Source of the DNA: an uncultured Parabacteroides sp.
GTDB lineage: Bacteria; Bacteroidota; Bacteroidia; Bacteroidales; Tannerellaceae
Reading direction: 5' to 3'
Assembly (NCBI GenBank): GCA_949296075.1
Contig: CASFNG010000008.1
Location: 62,001-126,000 of the forward strand
DNA length: 64,000 nt
Shown: positions 19,383 through 28,149 of the stretch, piece after piece
Numbering within the stretch: position 1 is the stretch's first letter
Layout of the letters: each line of letters opens with the position of its first letter
Program-made: the position numbers and the translations under genes
Notes under the pieces: generated by a model
The model's input: the letters and a program-made list of their open reading frames with translations, nothing else
Databases searched by the model: none
What the model was told of the DNA's origin: nothing

Positions 19383-20534
19383 TCATTCGAAATAATTTAA
19401 AATTTCATAGCCTCCATTCCTCAAATACGACTCCTTTTTCATCAACTTCACGTCATTTCTCATCATATCCTCAATCAAAGCTGATAATGAATAGGTTGGT
19501 GCCCATCCTAACCGTGTGCGAGCTTTTGTCGCATCGCCTACCAGGAGGTCAACCTCCGTAGGTCGGAAGTATTGAGGATCAACGCCTACAACGACAGCAC
19601 CCATCCGTTTCTTAATTTTTTCTAAATAGCCTTCTCCGACCTTCTCCGAGAAAATCGCATCATCCACCGAGTCAATGACACCAATCTCATCCACGCCTTT
19701 GCCCGAGAAATGGATCCCAAGCCCTATTTCCTCAAAGGCCATACGGACAAAATCCCGGATCGTAGTCGTTATCCCCGTAGCGATCACATAATCCGAGGGC
19801 TCATCCTGCTGCAAGATGGCATACATCGCCCGGACATAATCTTTAGCGTGTCCCCAATCCCGCTTAGCCGACAGATTACCCATATAGACCTTACTTTGCA
19901 TATCCAGCGCTATACGTGTCACCGCCCGGGTCACCTTACGGGTCACGAAGGTCTCTCCCCGCAAAGGAGACTCATGATTGAACAAGATCCCGTTAGAGGC
20001 GTGCATACCATAGGCCTCCCTATAATTAACCGTGATCCAATAACCATACAACTTCGCCACGGCATAAGGGCTCCTTGGATAGAACGGGGTTGTCTCTCTC
20101 TGCGGAACCTCCTGCACCAGTCCATACAGCTCAGAGGTCGAGGCCTGGTAAATACGTGTCTTGGGAACCAACTCCAGCAGCCGTACCGCCTCCAAGATAC
20201 GCAATACGCCTAAAGCATCCGCGTTCGCCGTATATTCCGGCGTATCAAAGCTCACCTTCACGTGGCTCATCGCCGCCAAATTATAAATCTCGTCAGGCCG
20301 TACCTCCCCAATGATCCGCGTAAGGTTCAGGCTATCCGTCAGATCCCCGTAGTGAAGGATCAGATTTCGGTTCTCCTCATGCGGATCTTGGTATAGATGA
20401 TCGATGCGATCCGTGTTAAACAAGGATGAGCGGCGCTTGATGCCATGCACCGTATATCCCTTCTTGATCAAATACTCGGCCAGATAGGCACCATCCTGCC
20501 CCGTGATCCCAGTTATTAAAGCGACTTTACTCAT
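19383..20534 (-). CDS. gmd: GDP-mannose 4,6-dehydratase
   Basis: A 383-residue short-chain dehydrogenase-type enzyme that converts GDP-mannose to GDP-4-keto-6-deoxymannose, the first step to GDP-L-fucose. The NADP site is [16 protein letters not shown], the catalytic motifs are STSELYG and [15 protein letters not shown], and [16 protein letters not shown] is characteristic of Gmd. Two extra codons to a TTG are ignored in favour of the ATG at 20534. fcl ends 17 bp upstream, so the two steps are made together. Confidence 0.97.
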   Translation of the reverse strand: MSKVALITGITGQDGAYLAEYLIKKGYTVHGIKRRSSLFNTDRIDHLYQDPHEENRNLILHYGDLTDSLNLTRIIGEVRPDEIYNLAAMSHVKVSFDTPEYTANADALGVLRILEAVRLLELVPKTRIYQASTSELYGLVQEVPQRETTPFYPRSPYAVAKLYGYWITVNYREAYGMHASNGILFNHESPLRGETFVTRKVTRAVTRIALDMQSKVYMGNLSAKRDWGHAKDYVRAMYAILQQDEPSDYVIATGITTTIRDFVRMAFEEIGLGIHFSGKGVDEIGVIDSVDDAIFSEKVGEGYLEKIKKRMGAVVVGVDPQYFRPTEVDLLVGDATKARTRLGWAPTYSLSALIEDMMRNDVKLMKKESYLRNGGYEILNYFE

Positions 20535-20551
20535 ATCCAAATATTAATGAT

Positions 20552-21637
20552 TCATGAATAGGGACAGAGGTTCGACAAATACCAAGCATATAGTCGCCGT
20601 ACCCCGTCCTCAATCTCTACCGTATGATGCCATCCTAAAGCATGTAGCTTACGCACGTCCGTCAGCTTCCTAAGCGTGCCATCCGGCTTGGAAGGATCAA
20701 ACCGGAGCTCACCCTCGAAACCTATCTCCCGCTGGATCATCTCCGCCACCTCACGGATCGTATGCTCCACGCCCGTACCTATATTAATATGGGTATTCCT
20801 CACCTCACCCGTAGCCGACGAAAGCTCCTTGAAATCGACCCGCTCCATGATATAGACGGAAGCGTCCGCCATCTCCTCGCTCCATAAGAACTCGCGAAGG
20901 GGCTTTCCAGTCCCCCACAGGTGAACGTAGCCGGGCTCGATCCCATACTTAGCCAACACGGACAATATCGTGCCCTTGTCAGCCTTCCCCGTGACACCTT
21001 CCACCGGACGTGTGTCCAGATCCAGCCGGAGAGCCTCCCAATCCGCCTCGCGAAGGCATTTCCCTAAATGAATCTTCCGGATCATGGCCGGCAGCACATG
21101 AGAGGTTTCCAGATCGAAATTATCATTCGGCCCATACAGGTTCGTGGGCATCACGGCGATATAATTCGTGCCATACTGCAAGTTATAGCTCTCGCACATC
21201 TTCATCCCGGCGATCTTCGCGATCGCGTATGGCTCATTCGTATATTCCAATGGCGATGTCAGCAGGCAATCCTCCGGCATTGGCTGAGGGGCCTCGCGAG
21301 GATAAATGCACGTACTTCCCAAGAACAACAATTTTTTCACCCCATTCATCCAGGAGGCGTGAATCACGTTGTTCTGGATCATCAGGTTCCGGTAAATGAA
21401 ATCCGCCCGATAGCGGCTATTCGCCAAGATTCCTCCAACATAGGCGGCCGATAAAAAGACATATTCCGGCTTTTCCCGCTCAAAAAACGCATGCACGGCC
21501 GCTTGATCTGTCAGATCCAGTTCCGGATGTGTGCGGAGCAAGAAATTGGAATACCCCTTCTCCCGCAAGTTCCACAAGATAGCGGAGCCGACCAACCCAC
21601 GATGCCCCGCGACAAATATTTTACTTTGCTTTTCCAT
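20552..21637 (-). CDS. fcl: GDP-L-fucose synthase
   Basis: A 361-residue bifunctional 3,5-epimerase/4-reductase that turns the Gmd product into GDP-L-fucose. It has FVAGHRGLVGSAILW for NADPH, GSTCIYP, and YAIAKIAGMKMCE with the catalytic Tyr/Lys. An insertion of about 35 residues (around 200-240) lengthens it beyond the 320-residue E. coli enzyme. The open frame runs back to 21754, but that part overlaps the rfbA coding end and looks nothing like protein family sequence. The ATG at 21637 leaves a 20-bp gap. Confidence 0.95.
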   Translation of the reverse strand: MEKQSKIFVAGHRGLVGSAILWNLREKGYSNFLLRTHPELDLTDQAAVHAFFEREKPEYVFLSAAYVGGILANSRYRADFIYRNLMIQNNVIHASWMNGVKKLLFLGSTCIYPREAPQPMPEDCLLTSPLEYTNEPYAIAKIAGMKMCESYNLQYGTNYIAVMPTNLYGPNDNFDLETSHVLPAMIRKIHLGKCLREADWEALRLDLDTRPVEGVTGKADKGTILSVLAKYGIEPGYVHLWGTGKPLREFLWSEEMADASVYIMERVDFKELSSATGEVRNTHINIGTGVEHTIREVAEMIQREIGFEGELRFDPSKPDGTLRKLTDVRKLHALGWHHTVEIEDGVRRLYAWYLSNLCPYS

Positions 21638-21657
21638 TTGACGTTCTCTTTCCGATT

Positions 21658-22539
21658 CTATCTTTCTCGCTCTATCAACCGCATCAGATATTGTCCGTAT
21701 TGATTCTTCAACATCGGGGCAGCGACCTCCTCCAGCCGTTTCCTGTCGATCCACCCTTGTTTATAGGCGATCTCCTCAAGGCAGGCGACTTTCAGGCCTT
21801 GCCTCTTCTCGATCACCTCCACGAACGTAGAGGCCTCCGAGAGTGAATCGTGCGTTCCCGTGTCTAACCAAGCGAAACCACGCCCGAGCAGCTGCACCTT
21901 CAGCTCACCATCCCGAAGGAACCATTGGTTAACCGAGGTGATCTCCAGCTCGCCCCGTGCCGAGGGCTTGACCTGTCTCGCCACATCCACGACCTTGTTC
22001 GGATAGAAATAGAGCCCCACGACAGCGTAGTTCGATCTTGGCTTCTCCGGCTTCTCCTCAATGCTCAACACATTACCCTCCTTATCAAATTCCGCCACGC
22101 CATAACGCTCCGGGTCGTTCACATAATAGCCGAACACGGTCGCCTTCCCTTCCTCCTCCGCTGTTCGCACGGCCTCTTTCAGCATCCGGGTAAAGCTTTG
22201 CCCGTAAAAGATATTGTCACCCAAGACCAAGCAGGCGGCGTCATCTCCGATAAAGCGCGCTCCGATAATAAAGGCTTGCGCCAATCCATCGGGAGAAGGT
22301 TGCTCCGCGTACTCAAAACGGACGCCGTAATCCGAGCCATCTCCCAGCAACCGGCGGAAACCCGGCAAATCTTGTGGAGTGGAAATAATCAAGATCTCCC
22401 TTATCCCGGCCAGCATCAGCACGGATACCGGATAATAGATCATCGGTTTATCATAAATAGGCAGGAGTTGCTTGGATACCCCTTTCGTGATAGGATACAG
22501 ACGAGAACCCGAGCCTCCCGCTAAAACGATTCCTTTCAT
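21658..22539 (-). CDS. rfbA: Glucose-1-phosphate thymidylyltransferase
   Basis: A 293-residue nucleotidyltransferase that makes dTDP-glucose, the first step of dTDP-rhamnose synthesis. It carries the signature [20 protein letters not shown] at residues 8-27, plus [21 protein letters not shown] and [11 protein letters not shown]. The length is that of RfbA/RmlA. The remaining rfbBCD genes are not in the window. It is placed between the AraC regulator and fcl on the same strand. Confidence 0.95.
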   Translation of the reverse strand: MKGIVLAGGSGSRLYPITKGVSKQLLPIYDKPMIYYPVSVLMLAGIREILIISTPQDLPGFRRLLGDGSDYGVRFEYAEQPSPDGLAQAFIIGARFIGDDAACLVLGDNIFYGQSFTRMLKEAVRTAEEEGKATVFGYYVNDPERYGVAEFDKEGNVLSIEEKPEKPRSNYAVVGLYFYPNKVVDVARQVKPSARGELEITSVNQWFLRDGELKVQLLGRGFAWLDTGTHDSLSEASTFVEVIEKRQGLKVACLEEIAYKQGWIDRKRLEEVAAPMLKNQYGQYLMRLIERER

Positions 22540-22586
22540 GTCTAAAAACTATTTTATTCTTAAAAAACAAGTCGATTACACGGATC

Positions 22587-23498
22587 TCACGCGCCAAGTG
22601 CCTGTATCTTACGGTACTCATTCGGCGTATAGCCCATATTCTTCTTGAACAGGCGATTGAAATGCTGGGAGTATTGGAATCCCAAATCATAAGCGATCTG
22701 GCTGACGGTCTTGTCCGTGCCCACGAGTTGCTCTTTCGCCACGTCGATCAATTTGGTCTGGATGTACTCCTGAGCGGTCTTGCCCGTCTCCTTCTTTATC
22801 AAGTCCCCGAAATAATTGGCCGAAAGGAACACCCGATCCGCGAAATACTTCACGGTAGGGAGCCCGTTCACCTGCAGCCTGTCGTCCTGGAAATAAGCAT
22901 CCAGCAACGACTCGAACCGGACCAACACATCCTTGTTCGAGTATTCGGAGCGCGTCACGAACTGACGGTTATAGAAGCGCATACAATAATCTAACAGCAA
23001 CTGGATATTGCGGGCGATCAAACGCTTGCTCAACTTATCGGCCGGATGGATCAGTTCTCGCTTGATCTTGGCGAGGCAATCCTGGATAATCTGCTTTTCC
23101 TCCTCCGAGAGGTGCAAAGCCTCGTTGGAATTATAGGAGAAAAACGTATAGCTCTTGATCTCCTGCCCTAAAGAGGTACCTCTTATCAGGTCAGGATGGA
23201 ACAGGATCCCGCGCGCCAAGGGCCTCACGCCTTCCGCCATCTCCACCTCTGTCACCTGCCCGGGAGCGAAACTGACAATTGTCCCCTCTTGGTAATCATA
23301 CAACTGCCGGCCATACCGGATGTCGCCACATTTCACGTCTTTCAGATACAGGGCATATAAGCCGTAGTTCATCGTGAAATGCGTCGGGAAGCGGGTCGCC
23401 TCCGACAGATCGATCACGCTAACTAAAGGATGCAAGGTCTTCAACCCGTACAATTGGTTATACTGTTCCACCCGATCCAGCTTGATTATCTCTTCCAT
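22587..23498 (-). CDS. AraC-family transcriptional regulator
   Basis: A 303-residue regulator. The N-terminal two thirds is a cupin-like AraC sensing domain with no recognisable ligand residues (FTMNYGLYALYLKDVKCG). The C-terminal 100 residues form two helix-turn-helix units, the second being QIAYDLGFQYSQHFNRLFKK with the usual PNEYRK end. A TATTTTTG -7 box lies 26 bp upstream. It precedes rfbA, fcl and gmd on the same strand with a 47-bp gap, so it may be co-transcribed with them or control them. The inducer is unknown. Confidence 0.9.
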   Translation of the reverse strand: MEEIIKLDRVEQYNQLYGLKTLHPLVSVIDLSEATRFPTHFTMNYGLYALYLKDVKCGDIRYGRQLYDYQEGTIVSFAPGQVTEVEMAEGVRPLARGILFHPDLIRGTSLGQEIKSYTFFSYNSNEALHLSEEEKQIIQDCLAKIKRELIHPADKLSKRLIARNIQLLLDYCMRFYNRQFVTRSEYSNKDVLVRFESLLDAYFQDDRLQVNGLPTVKYFADRVFLSANYFGDLIKKETGKTAQEYIQTKLIDVAKEQLVGTDKTVSQIAYDLGFQYSQHFNRLFKKNMGYTPNEYRKIQALGA

Positions 23499-23523
23499 AA
23501 ACGAACCTCATTTTATCTGTAAG

Positions 23524-23531
23524 CAAAAATA
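23524..23531 (-). promoter_or_regulatory. -7 box upstream of the araC-type gene
   Basis: On the - strand it reads TATTTTTG, fitting TAnnTTTG, 26 bp before the ATG. No -33 match was seen. Confidence 0.5.
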
Positions 23532-23563
23532 CGAAATAATAAGATGAATGCACCTATCCGGGG

Positions 23564-24025
23564 TCACAAACTGATCCCATAGACCTGCTTTACCTCATCC
23601 ATGACAAACACGCTTTCCAACGATCCTAAATGCTCGATCGTCCCGAGCACGTTGAGCACGAACTCCCGGTAATACTGCATATTGGGGACATGGACCTTGA
23701 GCAGGTAATCGAAGCTGCCTGATATATTGTAACATTCCGTCACCTCGGGAATAGCGCAAACGACCTGGCTGAAATTTTGCGCGATTTCCCGATTCAGGCG
23801 ATCCATCTTCACGTTACAAAAGACGACAAAGCCTTGGTTAAGTTTCTCCGCGTCGAGCACGGCGATGTACTTCTTGATATATCCTCCATTCTCCAGCCTC
23901 TTCAACCGCTCGAACACGGGTGTCGAGGAGAGATTGACGCGGGAAGCGAGCTCCTTGGTCGTTAGCCGGGCATTTTCCTGCAAGGTCCGGAGGATTTGCA
24001 AATCGACCTTATCTAAACGTTCCAT
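23564..24025 (-). CDS. Lrp/AsnC-family transcriptional regulator
   Basis: A 153-residue regulator with an N-terminal helix-turn-helix (LDKVDLQILRTLQENARLTT, then ELASRVNLSSTPVFERLKRL) and a C-terminal RAM ligand domain (ECYNISGSFDYLLKVHV). The family senses amino acids. It is divergent from metY, 188 bp apart, so metY is a plausible target and methionine or another amino acid a plausible ligand. A longer frame from 24067 exists, but the ATG at 24025 gives the canonical start MERLDKVDLQ. Confidence 0.93.
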   Translation of the reverse strand: MERLDKVDLQILRTLQENARLTTKELASRVNLSSTPVFERLKRLENGGYIKKYIAVLDAEKLNQGFVVFCNVKMDRLNREIAQNFSQVVCAIPEVTECYNISGSFDYLLKVHVPNMQYYREFVLNVLGTIEHLGSLESVFVMDEVKQVYGISL

Positions 24026-24100
24026 CTCATCAAAAGAAAAATATTCCGCGATAGGCCTGCCGAACACGCTTCAGCGACCTGATCTTTCTATAAAACCATT

Positions 24101-24108
24101 CAAATATA
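24101..24108 (-). promoter_or_regulatory. -7 box of the lrp-type gene
   Basis: On the - strand it reads TATATTTG, an exact TAnnTTTG, giving a leader of about 70 nt. It lies in the divergent region shared with metY. Confidence 0.55.
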
Positions 24109-24135
24109 GGACTTTTTTCTAAAAAAAAGCCATCT

Positions 24136-24168
24136 ATTGCACAAAATATCCGAAGAACATTCCTTTGT
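24136..24168 (+). promoter_or_regulatory. Likely metY promoter
   Basis: TTG near 24137, about 20 nt, then TTCCTTTG near 24160-24167 (one base off TAnnTTTG). It is placed about 50 bp before the metY ATG. No SAM riboswitch fold could be recognised. Confidence 0.45.
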
Positions 24169-24213
24169 GAGAAAAAATAAAGAACGTCAAACATCTTAAA
24201 AAGCAAAAAAATC

Positions 24214-25500
24214 ATGGGAAGAAAACCGTTACATTTCGAGACTTTGCAATTGCACGTAGGACAAGAGCAGCCTGATCCCGCAAGCGGATCGCGCGCCGTG
24301 CCGATCTACCAGACTACCTCATACGTATTCCGGGATTCCCGTCACGCCGCAGATCGTTTCGCGCTAAGTGATCCCGGGAATATCTATGGGCGGCTGACCA
24401 ATGACACGCAAGCCGTGTTCGAGAAGCGTATCGCCGCCTTAGAGGGGGGATCGGCGGCGTTGGCGGTAGCGTCGGGAGCCGCGGCCGTCTCTTACGCGCT
24501 ACAAAACATCGTGCGCTCGGGGGATCATATCGTAGCCGCCGACAATCTCTATGGAGGCTCCTATAACCTGATCACGCATACGCTGGCGGAGCGGGGCATC
24601 ACACACACGATCGTCCCAATCAATGATATACAGGCATTGGAGGCTGCAATCCGACCGGAGACAAAGGTCGTTTTTGCCGAGACGCTGGGCAACCCGAACT
24701 CTTCCGTCACCGACATCAAGCGTGTGGCGGAGGTGGCGCATAAACATGGAATCCCGCTCTTTATCGACAACACCTTCGGGACGCCCTTCCTGATCCGTCC
24801 CATCGAACACGGGGCGGATGTCGTGATCCACTCGGCCACGAAGTTCATCGGCGGGCACGGCACGACATTAGGTGGGGTAATTGTCGACAGCGGCAAGTTC
24901 AACTGGAAAGCGAATCCGGATAAATTTCCCTCATTAGGCAAACCGGATCCCAGCTATCATGGGGCCATATTCGCTGACGTGGCCGGCGAAGCGGCATTCG
25001 TCACCCGTATCCGGGCGGTCCTCTTGCGGGACACCGGGGCTACCCTCGCCCCTTTCAACGCTTTTCTCTTGTTGCAAGGCTTAGAGACCTTATCGCTCCG
25101 GGTGGAACGGCACGTGGCGAATGCCCTTCGGGTCGTCGATTTCTTATCTAAGCATCCCAAGGTGGAACGGGTCAATCATCCGGCGTTGGCATCGCATCCC
25201 GATCACGCGCTCTACCAACAGTATTTCCCGCAAGGAGGAGGTAGCATCTTCACGTTCGAGATCAAAGGAGGACAAGAGGAGGCATGGCGCTTCATCGACT
25301 CGCTACGGATCTTCTCGCTGTTAGCGAACGTGGCCGACGTGAAGAGCCTGGTGATCCATCCCTATACCACGACTCACTCGCAACTCTCGCCCGAGGAGCT
25401 GGCGGAACAGGGCATCACGCCCGCCACGATCCGGCTATCCATCGGTACCGAGCATATCGAGGATCTCTTGGACGACCTGCGGCAAGCCTTGGAAGGATAA
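24214..25500 (+). CDS. metY: O-acetylhomoserine sulfhydrylase
   Basis: A 428-residue PLP enzyme of the Cys/Met metabolism family that makes homocysteine from O-acetylhomoserine and sulfide. K210 in VIHSATKFIGGHGTT is the PLP lysine; SGAAAVSYAL, DNLYGGSYNL and FIDNTFGTP are family motifs. The length of 428, rather than about 390, is that of MetY and not MetB or MetC. It is a single-gene unit with its own promoter region, facing the Lrp-type gene, and ends at the 25501-25538 terminator. Confidence 0.95.
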   Translation: MGRKPLHFETLQLHVGQEQPDPASGSRAVPIYQTTSYVFRDSRHAADRFALSDPGNIYGRLTNDTQAVFEKRIAALEGGSAALAVASGAAAVSYALQNIVRSGDHIVAADNLYGGSYNLITHTLAERGITHTIVPINDIQALEAAIRPETKVVFAETLGNPNSSVTDIKRVAEVAHKHGIPLFIDNTFGTPFLIRPIEHGADVVIHSATKFIGGHGTTLGGVIVDSGKFNWKANPDKFPSLGKPDPSYHGAIFADVAGEAAFVTRIRAVLLRDTGATLAPFNAFLLLQGLETLSLRVERHVANALRVVDFLSKHPKVERVNHPALASHPDHALYQQYFPQGGGSIFTFEIKGGQEEAWRFIDSLRIFSLLANVADVKSLVIHPYTTTHSQLSPEELAEQGITPATIRLSIGTEHIEDLLDDLRQALEG

Positions 25501-25538
25501 AGTAAAAGGAGGCGTGAATATTCATGCCTCCTTTTACT
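25501..25538. terminator. Bidirectional terminator between metY and the CGGC gene
   Basis: Two 19-nt arms (25501-25519 and 25520-25538) pair with a single G-T wobble. The GC-rich AGGAGGC core is flanked by A/T runs on both sides. It serves the converging genes. Confidence 0.9.
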
Positions 25539-25539
25539 T

Positions 25540-25872
25540 TCAATGCGTATAATCCAACAACGTAACCTTATTTTCCAAGTCTCGCTCTATAATCATTCTC
25601 ATCTTCTTAGCGAACGGGCGAGGATAACCTATCGGTGTCCCTTTTGAGATACACGAGGCAAAAACGATCGTATCAGCGCCTCTCTTGACCAATTCCCTGG
25701 CCCGTAATACCGCCTTCTTTCCGGGACATCCGCCACAATTCGTAAACCCGATAATTTCAATATTCTCCGTAACACTGGCAAATATGCCAGTCTTATTTCG
25801 AACAGCATTGAAATCGCCTGTCCCCGGACAATAATCTTCCGTTTGCATACATCTGATAATCCCGATTTTCAT
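25540..25872 (-). CDS. CGGC domain-containing protein
   Basis: A 110-residue small protein with the Cys pattern of the CGGC family: C in IIRCMQTEDYCPGTGDF, then NCGGCPGKKAV, then FASCISKG. The family binds metal or has redox Cys but has no settled function. The extended frame to 25902 adds ten unlikely residues, and MKIGIIRCM is the natural start. It stands alone between metY and the noncoding region up to 26235. Confidence 0.85.
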   Translation of the reverse strand: MKIGIIRCMQTEDYCPGTGDFNAVRNKTGIFASVTENIEIIGFTNCGGCPGKKAVLRARELVKRGADTIVFASCISKGTPIGYPRPFAKKMRMIIERDLENKVTLLDYTH

Positions 25873-26235
25873 ACTACTTCCCTTCATGAATTGAACCATC
25901 AAACGTTTGTCGTGTCGGAAAATCGTTCTAAATAATATAATATCCCATTATATTGAAACCTGTCAATCGGCTGTCCCATCATGGCAGCATGAGGATGACG
26001 AGGGTGGCGGGGATGTTTGGGATGGTGACTTTTTTTAAACGCATCGGCAAGAAAAGCAGGAAACATCCCCATAAATGGGGATAAACCTCGTGATGTTCTC
26101 AGCCACGCATCCAAAGGACTTTGACTAAGCACAATAGCGATAATCCATAATAATGCTTAATTTGGTGACGAAGATGAACTTTTGTGTTTCTATTTTAGTT
26201 CTATCTTCGCGAATCAAACAAGGATACGAACATTT
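25873..26235. other. Intergenic region upstream of the DUF2156 gene
   Basis: 360 bp without a convincing gene. A 77-codon frame (25899-26132, - strand) encodes a His/Pro-rich stretch with no family resemblance and is probably noise. Near its end TATCTTCG (26202-26209) with TTTG 17 nt upstream is a weak promoter for the + strand gene. Confidence 0.5.
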
Positions 26236-27144
26236 ATGGATATACCATTTAAACCAATACGGTTAGAAGACAAAAAGACGATAACCTCCCTGACATGGCC
26301 CAGCGATTATCGCAATTGTGATTTCTCTTTCGCGAATATGTGCAGCTGGCGTTTCTTATATGATAGTGAATTCGCGGTCGTGGACGGTTTCTTATTGATC
26401 CGCTTCTTGATCGAGGACAAAAGCCGGATGGCTTATATGATGCCGGTCGGCACAGGCGATCTCCGCCACGCGATCTCGCTCATAGAGGAAGACTCGCTCA
26501 AGCACGGGCATCCCTTATGTATGTTGGGCATCACGCCTGACGCGAAGGAACAGCTGGAGGTGGCCTTCCCGGAGGGCTTCTTCTATATCCCGGAACGCGA
26601 TTATTATGACTATATCTATTTACGGGAGGACCTGACCTTCTTGCGAGGGAAGAAATACCAGGCGAAGCGTAACCATATCAACAATTTCAAGAAACTTTAT
26701 ACATACGAATACCTCCCGATCACCCCGGAGATCGTCCCGGAATGCCTTAAATTAGAATGTAAGTGGTACAAGGCGAACAATACGGAAAACGAGGAGGAGG
26801 AGCTGAACGACGAGCGCCGCTCCCTTACGTACGCGCTGCATCATTTCGGGGATCTCGACTTGATCGGTGGGGCGATCCGGGTGAATGGAGAGATCGTGGC
26901 GTTCTCGTTCGGGGCACCTATCAACCATAATACATTTGGGGTGCACGTGGAGAAGGCGGACGTGAGCTACGAGGGTGCCTACACCGTGATCAACCAGGAG
27001 TTCGCGGCACATCTCCCTGAGCAATATATCTACGTGAACCGGGAAGAAGACCTTGGCATACCCGGGCTTCGGCAAGCCAAACTGTCTTACCAACCGGCTA
27101 TCCTGCTGGAAAAAAGCGCGGCTATAAAAAAGCAACTATCCTAA
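26236..27144 (+). CDS. DUF2156 GNAT-fold protein (phosphatidylglycerol lysyltransferase C-terminal domain-like)
   Basis: A 302-residue protein with two GNAT-like halves. It begins MDIPFKPIRLEDKKTI, then SDYRNCDFSFANMCSWRF; the C half has KLECKWYKANN and ends YVNREEDLGIPGLRQAKLSY, which is typical of DUF2156. This domain occurs in the aminoacyl-tRNA-dependent lipid lysyltransferase MprF, but here there is no membrane part, so the substrate is open. The frame reaches back to 26182; ATG 26236 is preferred. It is followed 13 bp later by a second GNAT gene, suggesting a two-gene operon. Confidence 0.85.
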   Translation: MDIPFKPIRLEDKKTITSLTWPSDYRNCDFSFANMCSWRFLYDSEFAVVDGFLLIRFLIEDKSRMAYMMPVGTGDLRHAISLIEEDSLKHGHPLCMLGITPDAKEQLEVAFPEGFFYIPERDYYDYIYLREDLTFLRGKKYQAKRNHINNFKKLYTYEYLPITPEIVPECLKLECKWYKANNTENEEEELNDERRSLTYALHHFGDLDLIGGAIRVNGEIVAFSFGAPINHNTFGVHVEKADVSYEGAYTVINQEFAAHLPEQYIYVNREEDLGIPGLRQAKLSYQPAILLEKSAAIKKQLS

Positions 27145-27157
27145 ACCAAGTGAAGCG

Positions 27158-28120
27158 ATGAGCAGGAAAGAGGAGGTAGAGGAGCTATGGAGAACCTGCT
27201 TCGGGGATCCGGAAAATTTTATCCGTCTCTATTTTGACCGGGTTTATTGTGACGAGAACACGCTGACAATCCAAGAGAACGGGAAAATAGTATCCGCCTT
27301 GCAGATGCTTCCCTATACGATGACCTATATGGGATCCGAGATTCCGGTGGCATACATATCAGGGGCTTGCACAGCTCCTGAGGCGAGAGGGAAAGGGCTT
27401 ATGCGAAGGCTCTTACAGACCTCCTTCGAGGAGATGGCACGACGCGGCGTAGCCCTTACCGCCTTAATACCGGCTGAGCCTTGGCTCTTCGATTACTATC
27501 GACAACTTGGTTATACGGAAACCTTTGATTACGCGGAGGAAAGCTATCTATTGCCTACGACGCTAAACGTATTCCCTGACGTGAGGGTGTCACGCCCTTC
27601 GCATAGCGACCCCGAGCTATACGCCTACTTCAATCGGAAACTTAGCGAGCGCCGGATGTGTATCCAGCATACGTATAAGGATTTCAACACGATTTTCCTG
27701 AATTTCCAATTGGATAACGACGGTATATATATAGCGAAAAGTCCGGAAAATCATATCGTGGGAATGGTTTTTGCTTACGTGGAAGAGATCACCTCGCCCT
27801 CCAACTCCAAGAGAAGGATGGTCGTAAAAGAATTGTTTTATGAGTCTGACGCCGCGAAAGAGGCTCTTATACAGGAAATAACTTTAAGGAACAACGCGAT
27901 GGAAGCGGTCGTGAAAGTTCCGCCGACACGCTTGAATTTCCACCAATTTGGCATGGCACGGGTTATAGACCGCAAACGGATGATCCGGCTTTGGCTGTCG
28001 GGGCAGTCAAGACCTGCCTTTTCTCAAGAAGAGTTATCGGCAATGGAGCCACAAACATTGACATACACTTTGATGAACTATCCGGAAAGAGAGGCTTATA
28101 TGAGCCTGATGTTGGATTAA
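27158..28120 (+). CDS. GNAT family N-acetyltransferase (Eis-like)
   Basis: A 320-residue acetyltransferase. The acetyl-CoA binding motif is CTAPEARGKGLMRRLLQ (about 88-104), followed by ALIPAEPWLFDYYRQLGY. A second, degenerate GNAT half and a C-terminal domain follow, as in Eis-type enzymes, though it is shorter than the 400-residue Eis proteins. The substrate is unknown. It is translated from the transcript of the upstream DUF2156 gene. A perfect 8-bp hairpin (28121-28148) directly follows the stop. Confidence 0.88.
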   Translation: MSRKEEVEELWRTCFGDPENFIRLYFDRVYCDENTLTIQENGKIVSALQMLPYTMTYMGSEIPVAYISGACTAPEARGKGLMRRLLQTSFEEMARRGVALTALIPAEPWLFDYYRQLGYTETFDYAEESYLLPTTLNVFPDVRVSRPSHSDPELYAYFNRKLSERRMCIQHTYKDFNTIFLNFQLDNDGIYIAKSPENHIVGMVFAYVEEITSPSNSKRRMVVKELFYESDAAKEALIQEITLRNNAMEAVVKVPPTRLNFHQFGMARVIDRKRMIRLWLSGQSRPAFSQEELSAMEPQTLTYTLMNYPEREAYMSLMLD

Positions 28121-28148
28121 CCTTGCCCGATGAAAGATTTGGGCAAGG
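28121..28148. terminator. Hairpin between converging genes
   Basis: CCTTGCCC (28121-28128) pairs perfectly with 28141-28148 around a 12-nt loop, between two converging stop codons. No T run follows on either strand, so termination is only likely. Confidence 0.45.
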
Positions 28149-28149
28149 C

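Noticed and set aside
20552..21754. A 400-residue version of GDP-L-fucose synthase starting at 21754
   Set aside because: The extra 39 residues overlap the end of rfbA and do not resemble the family. The ATG at 21637 begins the canonical NADP-binding strand.
24068..24213. SAM riboswitch upstream of metY
   Set aside because: The region is 146 bp, AT-rich and holds two divergent promoters. I could not find the conserved stems of the SAM-I, SAM-II or SAM-IV types.
25899..26132. A 77-codon frame rich in His and Pro upstream of the CGGC gene
   Set aside because: Its composition looks like a random frame, with no recognisable start region or domain. Overlap with the extended CGGC frame is only because that extension is also noncoding.
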